Numbered from the stretch's first letter, positions 55,245-62,928 are shown. The stretch: DNA of 64,000 nucleotides from UBA1952 sp965246905 (GCA_965246905.1 CBDFFZ010000032.1:62001-126000), one strand, 5' to 3'. The notes: a model not told the origin generated them from the sequence alone. Made by a program: numbers and translations.

Positions 55245-55580
55245 ATGGGCTATAAAAACGTTTGCTTTAACTGTCAAACCGCTCAAAATTTGGGAATGGA
55301 TCTAAGGAATTTTCGTGCCGGTAAATGTCCGGAATGCGGTAAGCCTATGATCTTCCTGAATTATGCTTTCAGGCCTCCCCGAAAAGGAGATGACAAAGCC
55401 TGGCAAGTTGTAGCATTCCTGGTGGAAAAAGGCTTCCGCTTTCAGCATATATACCAGCCAGGCAAAAGCGAATATATCAGGATGAGTGCAAACAATTATG
55501 TACCCTATCCACATACCATGCAGGAAGCGAAAGAGTTTGTAGAAAAGTACAAGGATCAGGCAAGAAAAAAAGAGTCCTAA
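55245..55580 (+). CDS. Small zinc-ribbon protein
   Basis: A 111-aa protein from the ATG at 55245 (MGYKNVCFNCQTAQNLG); an upstream extension to 55104 is open but unlike protein. It has two CxxC pairs, CFNC (about residues 7-10) and CPEC (about 28-31), forming a probable zinc ribbon, followed by a basic segment (FRPPRKGDDKAWQ) and a helical tail. The composition is closer to the host chromosome than to the RT gene. It is 150 bp downstream of the RT; a functional link is unproven. Confidence 0.72.
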   Translation: MGYKNVCFNCQTAQNLGMDLRNFRAGKCPECGKPMIFLNYAFRPPRKGDDKAWQVVAFLVEKGFRFQHIYQPGKSEYIRMSANNYVPYPHTMQEAKEFVEKYKDQARKKES

Positions 55581-55671
55581 CTTTAACCGGCTTGCCTGAA
55601 AATGAATGGCACCGCGGCATCCTATGCCAAACTAAGACTAATATGCTGAAAGAATAAGGATGGAGAAATGC

Positions 55672-55908
55672 CAGTTCTTCGGGGTGTTCCGCAGGATACC
55701 CCGAAGAAGGGATAAATAGGCATTTGCAATGTCAGTACTGCATTCGATATACTGAGAAGCCAACTTCGACAAAATATGGTCGCACCACGCTATGCCCGGT
55801 TATCCAATAGCAGGAACAGCCATTGACTCCCCTACGATACCGCCGTAACAAACGGCAACTTCATCCCGCATTCTGGGTGTGCGGAAAAAGCAACACCCCG
55901 AACAACTG
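55672..55908. mobile_element. 237-bp MITE-like element, copy 1
   Basis: A non-coding element with terminal inverted repeats: the left end CAGTTCTTCGGGGTGTT and the right end AACACCCCGAACAACTG pair as inverted repeats with one mismatch. It is nearly identical in sequence and exactly equal in length to the copy at 57547-57783, in the same orientation. Each end can also fold into a local hairpin. No transposase frame is present, so it would be non-autonomous. Confidence 0.8.
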
Positions 55909-56261
55909 ACAAGGCCGCAGCTAGGCGCGCTTTCGGGGCAATGATGCATATGAAGAAGATTGACATCGCCGCGATAGAAGACACAAGGAACAATGCAGGT
56001 AGTACTCAATAACCTATCATCTCTATTCATTTTACGTCAGTAAACGTCGGTATTCTCATATATCGTGGTCCTTCCAACAATGATCTACCACCGGAACTTC
56101 TATACCGTATAGTAAAAAATCATCTTTCAACATCCCTAACCCAAAACAAAAAACCCTAAATAGAAGAAAAAATAAATGTTAACCAAAAACATGTATTTTT
56201 CAAACGCCTCACAATCATACCCTAATTTTTCCTAACAAAATCTTCACATTCGCAAAAGGAG
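55909..56261. other. Region between MITE copy 1 and the locus-3 promoter
   Basis: No gene is visible; it becomes A-rich toward 56200. It holds the upstream region where enhancer sites for a sigma-54 activator would be expected. I see ACGTC repeated near 56033 and 56044, but this is weak evidence. Confidence 0.45.
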
Positions 56262-56280
56262 TTTGGCACGGTATCTGCAA
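56262..56280 (+). promoter_or_regulatory. Sigma-54 promoter of the locus-3 gene
   Basis: TTTGGCACGGTATCTGCAA carries TGGCACG, an exact GG-N10-GC spacing (GG at 56265-56266, GC at 56277-56278) and TGCA at -12. It is a close match to the sigma-54 consensus. The predicted start is near 56290 and the ATG is at 56311. Confidence 0.65.
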
Positions 56281-56310
56281 TATAGAAAGAGTACCAAATA
56301 CTTTTTAAAA

Positions 56311-57069
56311 ATGGAATACACACCCAACACAGTAGCGCACGACCGCATCTACTCCGAAAGCGACAGCACCTGCCTCGTTGCCGCCATGACCATTGCCGAA
56401 AGCGCGGGCGACCGACAGGCAGCATTCGAGAACGAGGATTCCACCCTCACCCCGGAGCACTTCAGTGCCCTCAACAAGCGCATAGACGATGTCGCAGAGT
56501 ATATCCTCGGTGCCGATAATGCCGCTGCCCTTCGTGCCAGCACCCTCGAGCTCGCCAGGCTGCACGCCGGTGCCGTCGTGGATCTCGGTTTCACCAAAGA
56601 CATCATCGAGACAAAGTTCACCGCCAATCCCATCCGCCGCGATGAGCTGCTTAGCGTCCTCGGCTTTAAAGCCTGGTACGCCGCCGCAGTAAAGGGACGC
56701 CAGGAAAAAATGGGCGAGCTGCTGAAGCATATCAGCCAGTTCATGTCGGGCGACGTACAGGAAGACCTGATGAGCAAAGGCCTCACCAAAACCCGGATAG
56801 CGCGCCTGCGCGAATACGCCGCCGGCTACCTCAGGAAGGATGCATCCCAGGAAGGCCACAAGGAAAACCGCAAAGAGCTTTCCCTCGAACACGTAGCAGA
56901 GCTCAACGCCATCTACCAGGAGATCATGGTGCTCTGCCGGCTCGGCAAGCGCATCTACAAAGGCAATGCTGCCATCCGCGACAGGTTCGTATTTAATAAA
57001 GTAGTGCGCCAGCAAAGCAGCTATAATACCGGCAGTAAGAAAGCAGACGGCGAAAGCCCGGCAGCATAG
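56311..57069 (+). CDS. Uncharacterised helical protein, array-associated (locus 3)
   Basis: A 252-aa soluble protein from the ATG at 56311; the 16 upstream codons to a TTG lie in the promoter. There is no signal peptide or membrane helix; it is mainly helical. Features are TPEHFSALNKRIDDVAEYI near 47, DLMSKGLTKTRIARLREYAAGY near 150, a charged loop, and HVAELNAIYQEIMVLCRLGKRIYKG near 190, then a basic end. It resembles the proteins at 20865 and 40694 in size and in the GL......L pattern; the relationship is remote. It is preceded by a sigma-54-type promoter and followed by a terminator and a 21-bp array. Confidence 0.78.
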   Translation: MEYTPNTVAHDRIYSESDSTCLVAAMTIAESAGDRQAAFENEDSTLTPEHFSALNKRIDDVAEYILGADNAAALRASTLELARLHAGAVVDLGFTKDIIETKFTANPIRRDELLSVLGFKAWYAAAVKGRQEKMGELLKHISQFMSGDVQEDLMSKGLTKTRIARLREYAAGYLRKDASQEGHKENRKELSLEHVAELNAIYQEIMVLCRLGKRIYKGNAAIRDRFVFNKVVRQQSSYNTGSKKADGESPAA

Positions 57070-57092
57070 CCCGCCCGTTCCTCAACAGCACA

Positions 57093-57126
57093 GCGCAGCC
57101 CGCCCTATAGCAAGCTGCGCTTTTTT
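57093..57126 (+). terminator. Intrinsic terminator between the locus-3 gene and array 3
   Basis: A stem GCGCAGC (57093-57099) with GCTGCGC (57114-57120) followed by six Ts. It occupies the same position as the terminator at locus 2. Confidence 0.78.
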
Positions 57127-57151
57127 ATGCCCGCCATAAAGATGGAGCATG

Positions 57152-57445
57152 CACGCCGCCGGGAGCAAAAGTCCGGCGCGCGGAAGAAATGTTCCGGCCA
57201 CCGGGAGCAACAGACCGGCAGGAGAAAGCAGGATACCGGCAGCCGGGAGGAAGGTACTGGCCACCGGGCGCAGATCACCGGCGTGCGGGAGTAGGGCACC
57301 GGCCACCGGGAGCCGGAGGCCGGCGGGAGAAAGCAAACGACCGGCGCAAGGGAGGAGCATACCGGTGCAGGAAAGCAAAAGCCCGGCACACGGGAGCCGG
57401 CAAACGGCGTCCGGGAGCAAAGAACCGGCGTGCGGAAGGTGTATA
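57152..57445. repeat. 21-bp tandem array 3 (14 units)
   Basis: Fourteen contiguous units of exactly 21 bp starting at 57152. Consensus on the plus strand: ACCGGC, three to four variable bases, CGGGAGCAAAAG-like purine-rich half. Variants include CTGGC, CCGGT and ACGGC in the core. It is GC-rich, with no spacers and no indels. Plus- and minus-strand frames are open throughout because the period is a multiple of three; heptads such as PATGSRR appear in the plus strand. It begins 82 bp after the stop of the 56311 gene. Confidence 0.92.
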
Positions 57446-57512
57446 ATAATCAACAATTTAGATAGCATAAAAGCCCGTAAAGGAGCCAAAAGCTTTAGCC
57501 GTAATAAAATAC

Positions 57513-57536
57513 TAACCCACGGTTTTAACCGTGGGG
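57513..57536. repeat. REP-like palindrome
   Basis: ACCCACGGTTTTAACCGTGGG is a near-perfect hairpin of a type often dispersed in Bacteroidota. It lies between array 3 and MITE copy 2. Confidence 0.6.
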
Positions 57537-57546
57537 CACACCGCAC

Positions 57547-57783
57547 CAGTTCTTCAGGGTGTTCCGCAAGACACCCCGAAGAAGGGATAAATAGACATTT
57601 GCAATGTCAGTACTGCATTCGATATACTGAAAAACCAACTTCGGCAAAATTTGGTCGCGCCACGCTATGCCCGGTTATCCAATAGCAGGAACAGCCATTG
57701 GCTCCCCTTACAATACCGCCGTTACAACCGGCAACTTCATCCTGCATTCGGGTGTGCTGAAAAAGCAACACACCGAACAACTG
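57547..57783. mobile_element. 237-bp MITE-like element, copy 2
   Basis: Same length and orientation as copy 1, with scattered substitutions (left end CAGTTCTTCAGGGTGTT). The two copies bracket the locus-3 gene and array 3 (distance about 1.6 kb). Target-site duplications are not evident. Confidence 0.8.
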
Positions 57784-57834
57784 ACGATAACCTAACGTTT
57801 CCAAGAATGCCCCGACGACTCCCAAGTTGACCAA

Positions 57835-57978
57835 ATGAGCATTACGCCTATCTTCCTAACCCATTTCCCGGCAGAAGATGCGCTCTTCTTTGCTATGGAA
57901 TACAGCGGGAAGAAGTACAAAGGCAAAAATGTACTCGATCACCTGATGGAGAAGGCAGGCTGTAAAAGCGGGGTGTAA
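57835..57978 (+). CDS. Small ORF, possible gene remnant (47 aa)
   Basis: An ATG-initiated frame of 47 codons (MSITPIFLTHFPAEDALFF, ending KNVLDHLMEKAGCKSGV) directly after MITE copy 2. The residue composition and codon use look protein-like. I do not recognise a family; it may be a small gene or the 3' remnant of a gene interrupted by the MITE. Confidence 0.4.
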   Translation: MSITPIFLTHFPAEDALFFAMEYSGKKYKGKNVLDHLMEKAGCKSGV

Positions 57979-57980
57979 GC

Positions 57981-57988
57981 TATATTTG
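57981..57988 (+). promoter_or_regulatory. Putative -7 box for the DUF2306 gene
   Basis: TATATTTG matches TAnnTTTG and lies 17 bases before the ATG at 58005. Confidence 0.4.
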
Positions 57989-58004
57989 CATTAACGCCAA
58001 CTTC

Positions 58005-58634
58005 ATGATGCCTGTAACTTTATTGAATAAAATAATGCGCATTGTGGGCGCGTTGCTGGCCGTCATCATCGGCCTTTACCCGGTGCTTTATTTCGTGAGA
58101 GGGCATCATTTCCGGCTGCTGGCAACCAAAGACGTGCAGCTACTCAGCAATGTCCTTTGGAATGCCGGTTTTTACACGCATATCGCTTTCGCAGGCATTG
58201 CGCTAATAATTGGCTGGGCGCAATTTAATAACCGCCTCAGGCTGCGAAAGCCACAGGTACACCGGCTTATCGGTAAGATTTACATTATTACTGCCATACT
58301 CAGTGGATGCGCAGGAACGGCAATTGCCGCCAAAGCTACTGGCGGACTTATACCGGCGGCAGGCTTTTTCTGCCTTGGAGTTATCTGGGTTTATACCACT
58401 ATCAAAGGCTTCCTGCTTATCCGGGAAGGAAACATAGCGGCTCACCGCCGGCTGATGATCTACAGCTATGCCTGCTGCTTTGCAGCGGTAACACTGCGGC
58501 TCTGGCTCACAGGTCTGCGCATCTGGCTGCCCTTTGGCGTGGCTTACCCGATTGTTGCATGGCTTTCCTGGGTGCCCAATCTTGCCGTGGCGGGGCTAAT
58601 TGTGCGCAAAAAGCCTGCTATTGCTGTTTTATAA
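58005..58634 (+). CDS. DUF2306 membrane protein
   Basis: A 209-aa inner-membrane protein with six predicted helices and the DUF2306 signatures WNAGFYTHIAFAGIALIIGWAQ (about residues 51-72) and HRLIGKIYI near 85, plus HRRLMIYSYA near 145. The conserved histidines suggest haem or metal binding, as proposed for related families; the function is unestablished. Its 3' end converges with the peroxidase gene, 6 bp apart. Confidence 0.87.
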   Translation: MMPVTLLNKIMRIVGALLAVIIGLYPVLYFVRGHHFRLLATKDVQLLSNVLWNAGFYTHIAFAGIALIIGWAQFNNRLRLRKPQVHRLIGKIYIITAILSGCAGTAIAAKATGGLIPAAGFFCLGVIWVYTTIKGFLLIREGNIAAHRRLMIYSYACCFAAVTLRLWLTGLRIWLPFGVAYPIVAWLSWVPNLAVAGLIVRKKPAIAVL

Positions 58635-58640
58635 AACGTG

Positions 58641-59183
58641 CTATTTTTTGATGGCGGCAAGCACCTCATCGCTCTCGGGCTTTGTGCCGGGGTAGAAAAC
58701 GGCTACCAGCTTCCCATGCTCATCGATCAGGTATTTCTGGAAGTTCCACTTCACTTTTGTATCATCGTAGCCATTGTACTTTTTGTTAGTGAGCCATTCG
58801 TAGATAGGCGCCTTATCACTTCCTTTCACGGAAATCTTTGCTGCCATCGGAAAGGTAACGCCGTAATTCTTCTTACAGAATTCCGCGATCTTATCATTAG
58901 AGCCAGGCTCCTGATATAGAAAGTTATTAGCCGGAAAACCCACGATTACGAGGTTGTCTTTATGGGCTTCGTACAATTTTTCGAGTCCTTCGTACTGGGG
59001 CGTATAGCCGCATTTGGAGGCCGTATTTACAATCAGGATTTTCTTGCCCTTAAATTTAGAGAAGTCGATAGTGCCGCCTTCGAGTGATTCCACTTTGAAA
59101 TCATAAATGGTCTTTGGGATGTCCGTATTCTTCGGGGCTGGCAGGAAGAAAAATTTGAACATGAAAATCATGGAAAGCATCAT
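58641..59183 (-). CDS. Glutathione peroxidase family protein (Cys type)
   Basis: A 180-aa peroxidase of the thioredoxin fold. The peroxidatic cysteine is in NTASKCGYTPQYEGLE (Cys58), not selenocysteine. The second signature is FPANNFLYQEPGSN (the usual CNQFGGQEPG region) and the third VKWNFQKYLIDEHG. Bacterial members usually use thioredoxin rather than glutathione. An N-terminal hydrophobic segment (about residues 3-15) may be a membrane anchor or signal. The ATG at 59171 is an alternative start. Confidence 0.92.
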   Translation of the reverse strand: MMLSMIFMFKFFFLPAPKNTDIPKTIYDFKVESLEGGTIDFSKFKGKKILIVNTASKCGYTPQYEGLEKLYEAHKDNLVIVGFPANNFLYQEPGSNDKIAEFCKKNYGVTFPMAAKISVKGSDKAPIYEWLTNKKYNGYDDTKVKWNFQKYLIDEHGKLVAVFYPGTKPESDEVLAAIKK

Positions 59184-59288
59184 AGCTGTGGGAGATTTAG
59201 GATACGAATATAAGCTACGATCATGCTCCTTGTTTGGCTTTAATGAATTCCATGAATTCCGGACCGGTTATATCCCCATCTATTCGCC

Positions 59289-59296
59289 TAAATTTG
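59289..59296 (+). promoter_or_regulatory. Putative -7 box very close to the 59304 start codon
   Basis: TAAATTTG matches TAnnTTTG and ends only 7 bases before the ATG at 59304, predicting an almost leaderless transcript. Confidence 0.4.
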
Positions 59297-59303
59297 CGCC
59301 CTC

Positions 59304-60767
59304 ATGAATCCGCGTGCCGTCCGGCTTTTTCTTTTTTCTTTTATAATAATGCTTGCTGCAGGCTGCGCCAATATTGTGCCGCCTTCCGGGGGCATAAAAG
59401 ATGTACGGCCGCCAAAGCTTATGAAAGTAACTCCGGTGGATTCCGGCCTGAATATCCGCACCTCTAAAGTGCGGTTCGATTTTGATGAATACATTGCGCT
59501 TTCCGATCCGGCTACGCAGATAATAATTTCCCCGCTGCTGCCCATTAATCCTACGGTTACTGCCCTCAGCAAGCATCTTATAATCCAGTTTCCCGATAGC
59601 CTGCTGCTGCCCAATACCACTTACCGGATAACGCTTGGCAATGCCGTACGTGATCTGAATGAAGGCAATATTTATACTGGCAAGGGCTACATCTTCAGCA
59701 CCGGCAGCTACTTTGATTCCCTGAGTATCTCCGGCAAAGTGGTCAATGCCATGACGGGTGGGGCGGATACTGCGGCAACCATCCTGCTGTACAACGCAGC
59801 AGAAGGGGATAGCGCGGTGGTAAAGCACCGGCCACTATATGCAACCCATGTGGATAATAAGGGTAGCTTTTCGCTTCAGGGATTGCCATCGCGCGAGTTC
59901 CATATTTATGCGCTTCGTGACAAAAATGCTAACCTTGTTTTTGATGACCGTACGGAATGGATTGCTTTTAATAATACAACGGTGTTTCCTGGAAAAGACA
60001 GCAATAAACAGATCGAGCTGAGGACCTTTCCGCTTTCCGTTACTGATACCGTCAAGCTGCCAAAGCCTGTAGTCCGCAATACGGTATCTGGCATCGGCTA
60101 TAGCCTCGTTATTGATACAACAGATACTAAAAAGCGCTCGCAGGATATTACCCAGCCACTCGCTATTTCCTTTGCCATGATGCCGGGAGCTATTGAGCGG
60201 GAGAAAATATTCCTTACTTACGACAGCAGCGGGATTACTGTGGAGGCGCCGATAAAAATTGCGATGGACAGCGCCAGGCAAAGGTTGCATATAGCTACCG
60301 TGTGGTCGGAGAATGCACTATATACTTTGCGCCTGCAGAAAGGCTTTGCAAAAGATTCTGCCGGTAAGGATTATCTGCCTGGCCGCTACACCTTCCGCAC
60401 TAAATGGGCCGACGACTATGCGAGGCTTTCCATTCATCTGCCTACTAAATACTTTGGAGATACTTATGTACTGCAGGTAAGCAATGAGCAGGATACAATC
60501 TATAAAAAGCCGGTGCTGGATAGTAATATCAACCTTGTAAGAATACCGCCCGGCAATTATAAGCTGCTTGTGATCGGGGACAAGAACAGGAATGGCTACT
60601 GGGATACCGGTGATCTTTTTGGCAGGAAACAGCCAGAGATCGTATATCCTTTTGAACGCACTATTTTACTGAAACCAGGCTGGGAGAACCAGCAGGATTT
60701 TGAGCCCGCTCCGGAAACGGCTTCGCCAAAATCCCCCAAAAAAACCACCGCTCCACTAAACAGGTAA
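59304..60767 (+). CDS. Ig-like (Big_5/SbsA-type) lipoprotein
   Basis: A 487-aa lipoprotein: signal with lipobox MLAAGCAN (Cys about residue 21), then an SbsA-type Ig-like domain (about 35-130: PPKLMKVTPVDSGLN, VRFDFDEYIAL, PNTTYRITLG). Further beta-rich domains follow, including carboxypeptidase-regulatory-like segments (ISGKVVNAMTG, SLQGLPSREFHIYALRDKNANLVFDD). The Ig/regulatory order is typical of Bacteroidota cell-surface lipoproteins of unknown role. Its stop overlaps the earliest possible start of the next gene (60767). Confidence 0.83.
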   Translation: MNPRAVRLFLFSFIIMLAAGCANIVPPSGGIKDVRPPKLMKVTPVDSGLNIRTSKVRFDFDEYIALSDPATQIIISPLLPINPTVTALSKHLIIQFPDSLLLPNTTYRITLGNAVRDLNEGNIYTGKGYIFSTGSYFDSLSISGKVVNAMTGGADTAATILLYNAAEGDSAVVKHRPLYATHVDNKGSFSLQGLPSREFHIYALRDKNANLVFDDRTEWIAFNNTTVFPGKDSNKQIELRTFPLSVTDTVKLPKPVVRNTVSGIGYSLVIDTTDTKKRSQDITQPLAISFAMMPGAIEREKIFLTYDSSGITVEAPIKIAMDSARQRLHIATVWSENALYTLRLQKGFAKDSAGKDYLPGRYTFRTKWADDYARLSIHLPTKYFGDTYVLQVSNEQDTIYKKPVLDSNINLVRIPPGNYKLLVIGDKNRNGYWDTGDLFGRKQPEIVYPFERTILLKPGWENQQDFEPAPETASPKSPKKTTAPLNR

Positions 60768-60793
60768 TGCTACTTGCGTTTTATCTTACACGC

Positions 60794-62824
60794 ATGAAAT
60801 GCATTTTACTTTCACTATCCTTACTCGCCGGCCTGCCGGCCCTGGCGCAGGACCGCATGACACCTGAACTGCTTTGGAGCCTTAAGCGTGTAAGCGCAGA
60901 CGGCCTGAGTGCTTCAGGAAAAACCCTGTACTATTCTGTAAAGCAGGTGGACTGGCGCACGGAGAAAAGCACCGTAAAGCACTACCGTATGCCGCTTGTG
61001 GGCGAAGAAGGCCGTGAAATGATGACCGGCGAAGGGATGAGCGTGGTGCAACGCGACGCCAATTCCTGGTATGCAACCGGCAGCGATAATAAGCTCTACC
61101 GTAGCGGCAATAGCGGCGAAAGCTGGAAATCCCTTGCTGTAGATGTGGATAGTGCCAACGATATCCGTATCTCTCCGGATGGCCGCTACGTTGCTTTCTC
61201 GAAAGAAGTTTCCATTCATAAAATGGATGGCACGGATCTTTATCCTGATCTGCCAAAAACTACCGCAAAAGTGTACCGCGACCTTAACTACCGCCACTGG
61301 GATACCTGGGAAGACGGCAAATATTCGCATATTTTCATTGCAGCGGTTGGTCGCGAAAGCGCAGCTATTGATATCATGGAAGGAGAGCCTTATGACGCTC
61401 CGCAAAAGCCTTTCGGCGGCGCTGAGGACTTTGTCTGGGCTCCCGATAGCAAGGGGCTTGTGTATGTGTGTAAGAAAAAAGAAGGAAAGGAATATGCGCA
61501 AAGCACCAATACCGATATTTATTTCTACGAGATCCAAACCCGCGAAACGGTAAACTGGAGCGCAGGAATGGAAGGTTATGATACCAATCCCACTTTCAGT
61601 CCGGATGGCAGTCGTATTGCCTGGATCAGCATGAAGCGCGATGGGTTTGAAAGCGATAAGACGGACATTATGGTTATGGATGTGGAGCACAGGCGCATGG
61701 CCAAGCTCAACCTTACCGCAGGCTGGGATGGCGCCGTCGGTGGCTTCGTTTGGGGCCGCAGTAATAAAAATATTTATTTCAATGCAGCCTGGCGCGGCAC
61801 CGAGCAATTGTTTGAAGCACGCGTGCCCGCCAATCTGATGGTGCGCATGATGCCGGAGATTAACCAGATCACCAAAGGTCAGTTTGATGTGAATGGCATT
61901 GTGGGCCAGGCAGCGAACGGCAATGTGATCGTTACCCGCACCGATTTTAACCGGGCTGCAGAAATCTTTTCGGTGAATACTGAAACCGGCAATCTGAAAA
62001 TGATTACCCATGCAAATGATGAAACGTATGCCGGCATCACCCCGAGCGAAACAAAGCTGCGCATGGTAAAAACGTCCGACGGCCGGCAGGAAGGCGTTTG
62101 GGTCATCTATCCGCCCAACTTCGACCCGAAGAAAAAGTACCCGACCCTGCTATATTGCCAAGGCGGTCCGCAGAGTGCGCTGACTCAATTTTACAGCGTG
62201 CGCTGGAACTTCCAGCTAATGGCAGCCAACGGTTATATTGTAGTGGCACCCAACCGCCGCGGCATGCCGGGCTGGGGCGTGAAATGGAATGAGGATATTT
62301 CTAAAGACTGGGGCGGGCAGCCAATGCGCGATTATCTGGCAGCCATCGATGATATGGCTAAAGAAGATTATGTGGATACCAAGCGTTTGGGCTGCGTAGG
62401 TGCTTCTTATGGTGGCTACAGCGTATTTATGCTGGCGGGCATGCATGGCAACCGCTTTAAAACATTCATTGCCCATGATGGCCTTTTTGACCTCAAAAGC
62501 TGGTATGGCACAACCGAAGAGCTGTGGTTTGCCAATTGGGATATCGGCGGCAATTACTGGAGCAAAAATCCATCCAAAAGCTACGAGGCTTTTAACCCGA
62601 GCAACTTCGTGGCTAAGTGGAACGCGCCAATTATGATCATACAGGGCGGGCTGGATTACCGGGTACCTATCGAGCAGGGGCTGGAAGCTTTTCAGGCAGC
62701 GCAATTGCGTGGCATCAAAAGCAAAATCTTATACCTGCCCAATGAAAACCACTGGGTGCTGCATCCGCAGAACGGCATTGCCTGGCAGCGCGAGTTTTTC
62801 GGCTGGCTGAAGGAAACGTTGTAG
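60794..62824 (+). CDS. S9 family peptidase (dipeptidyl/oligopeptidase type)
   Basis: A 676-aa secreted serine peptidase from the ATG at 60794, which opens a signal peptide (LLSLSLLAGLPALAQD). The N-terminal part is a beta-propeller (RISPDGRYVAFSKE, FSPDGSRIAW). The C-terminal alpha/beta hydrolase holds the triad Ser in GASYGGYSVF (about 538), Asp in QGGLDYRVP (about 620) and His in NENHWVL (about 651). It is probably co-transcribed with the lipoprotein gene before it. Confidence 0.95.
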   Translation: MKCILLSLSLLAGLPALAQDRMTPELLWSLKRVSADGLSASGKTLYYSVKQVDWRTEKSTVKHYRMPLVGEEGREMMTGEGMSVVQRDANSWYATGSDNKLYRSGNSGESWKSLAVDVDSANDIRISPDGRYVAFSKEVSIHKMDGTDLYPDLPKTTAKVYRDLNYRHWDTWEDGKYSHIFIAAVGRESAAIDIMEGEPYDAPQKPFGGAEDFVWAPDSKGLVYVCKKKEGKEYAQSTNTDIYFYEIQTRETVNWSAGMEGYDTNPTFSPDGSRIAWISMKRDGFESDKTDIMVMDVEHRRMAKLNLTAGWDGAVGGFVWGRSNKNIYFNAAWRGTEQLFEARVPANLMVRMMPEINQITKGQFDVNGIVGQAANGNVIVTRTDFNRAAEIFSVNTETGNLKMITHANDETYAGITPSETKLRMVKTSDGRQEGVWVIYPPNFDPKKKYPTLLYCQGGPQSALTQFYSVRWNFQLMAANGYIVVAPNRRGMPGWGVKWNEDISKDWGGQPMRDYLAAIDDMAKEDYVDTKRLGCVGASYGGYSVFMLAGMHGNRFKTFIAHDGLFDLKSWYGTTEELWFANWDIGGNYWSKNPSKSYEAFNPSNFVAKWNAPIMIIQGGLDYRVPIEQGLEAFQAAQLRGIKSKILYLPNENHWVLHPQNGIAWQREFFGWLKETL

Positions 62825-62827
62825 CAC

Positions 62828-62860
62828 ACCGTATCCCACGCCTCTAAGGGCGTGGGATAC
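62828..62860 (+). terminator. Hairpin after the S9 peptidase gene
   Basis: A 13-bp stem GTATCCCACGCC / GGCGTGGGATAC directly after the stop; the T-run is short, so termination efficiency is uncertain. Confidence 0.55.
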
Positions 62861-62928
62861 ATTTCACAGCTATAAGAATGCTCAGAGCCAAAGGAGCCAT
62901 TAAGCACCGAAGCAAGATTAAGCTTTGG

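Noticed and set aside
56222..57015. Minus-strand frames opposite the locus-3 gene
   Set aside because: The plus strand has the promoter, the terminator and protein-like residues; the minus frames are shadows.
57152..57445. Template region of a diversity-generating retroelement for the RT at 52984
   Set aside because: The RT lacks DGR-type features, the array is 2 kb away with a very different base composition, and no matching variable region is seen.
57082..57685. Protein-coding genes through array 3 on both strands
   Set aside because: Several overlapping frames are open only because the period is a multiple of three. They run into the MITE or the terminator and lack support.
58641..59183. 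Selenoprotein glutathione peroxidase
   Set aside because: The active site codes for cysteine and no in-frame TGA occurs.
60914..62011. 365-codon minus-strand frame opposite the S9 peptidase
   Set aside because: Antisense shadow of a gene with an intact catalytic triad.
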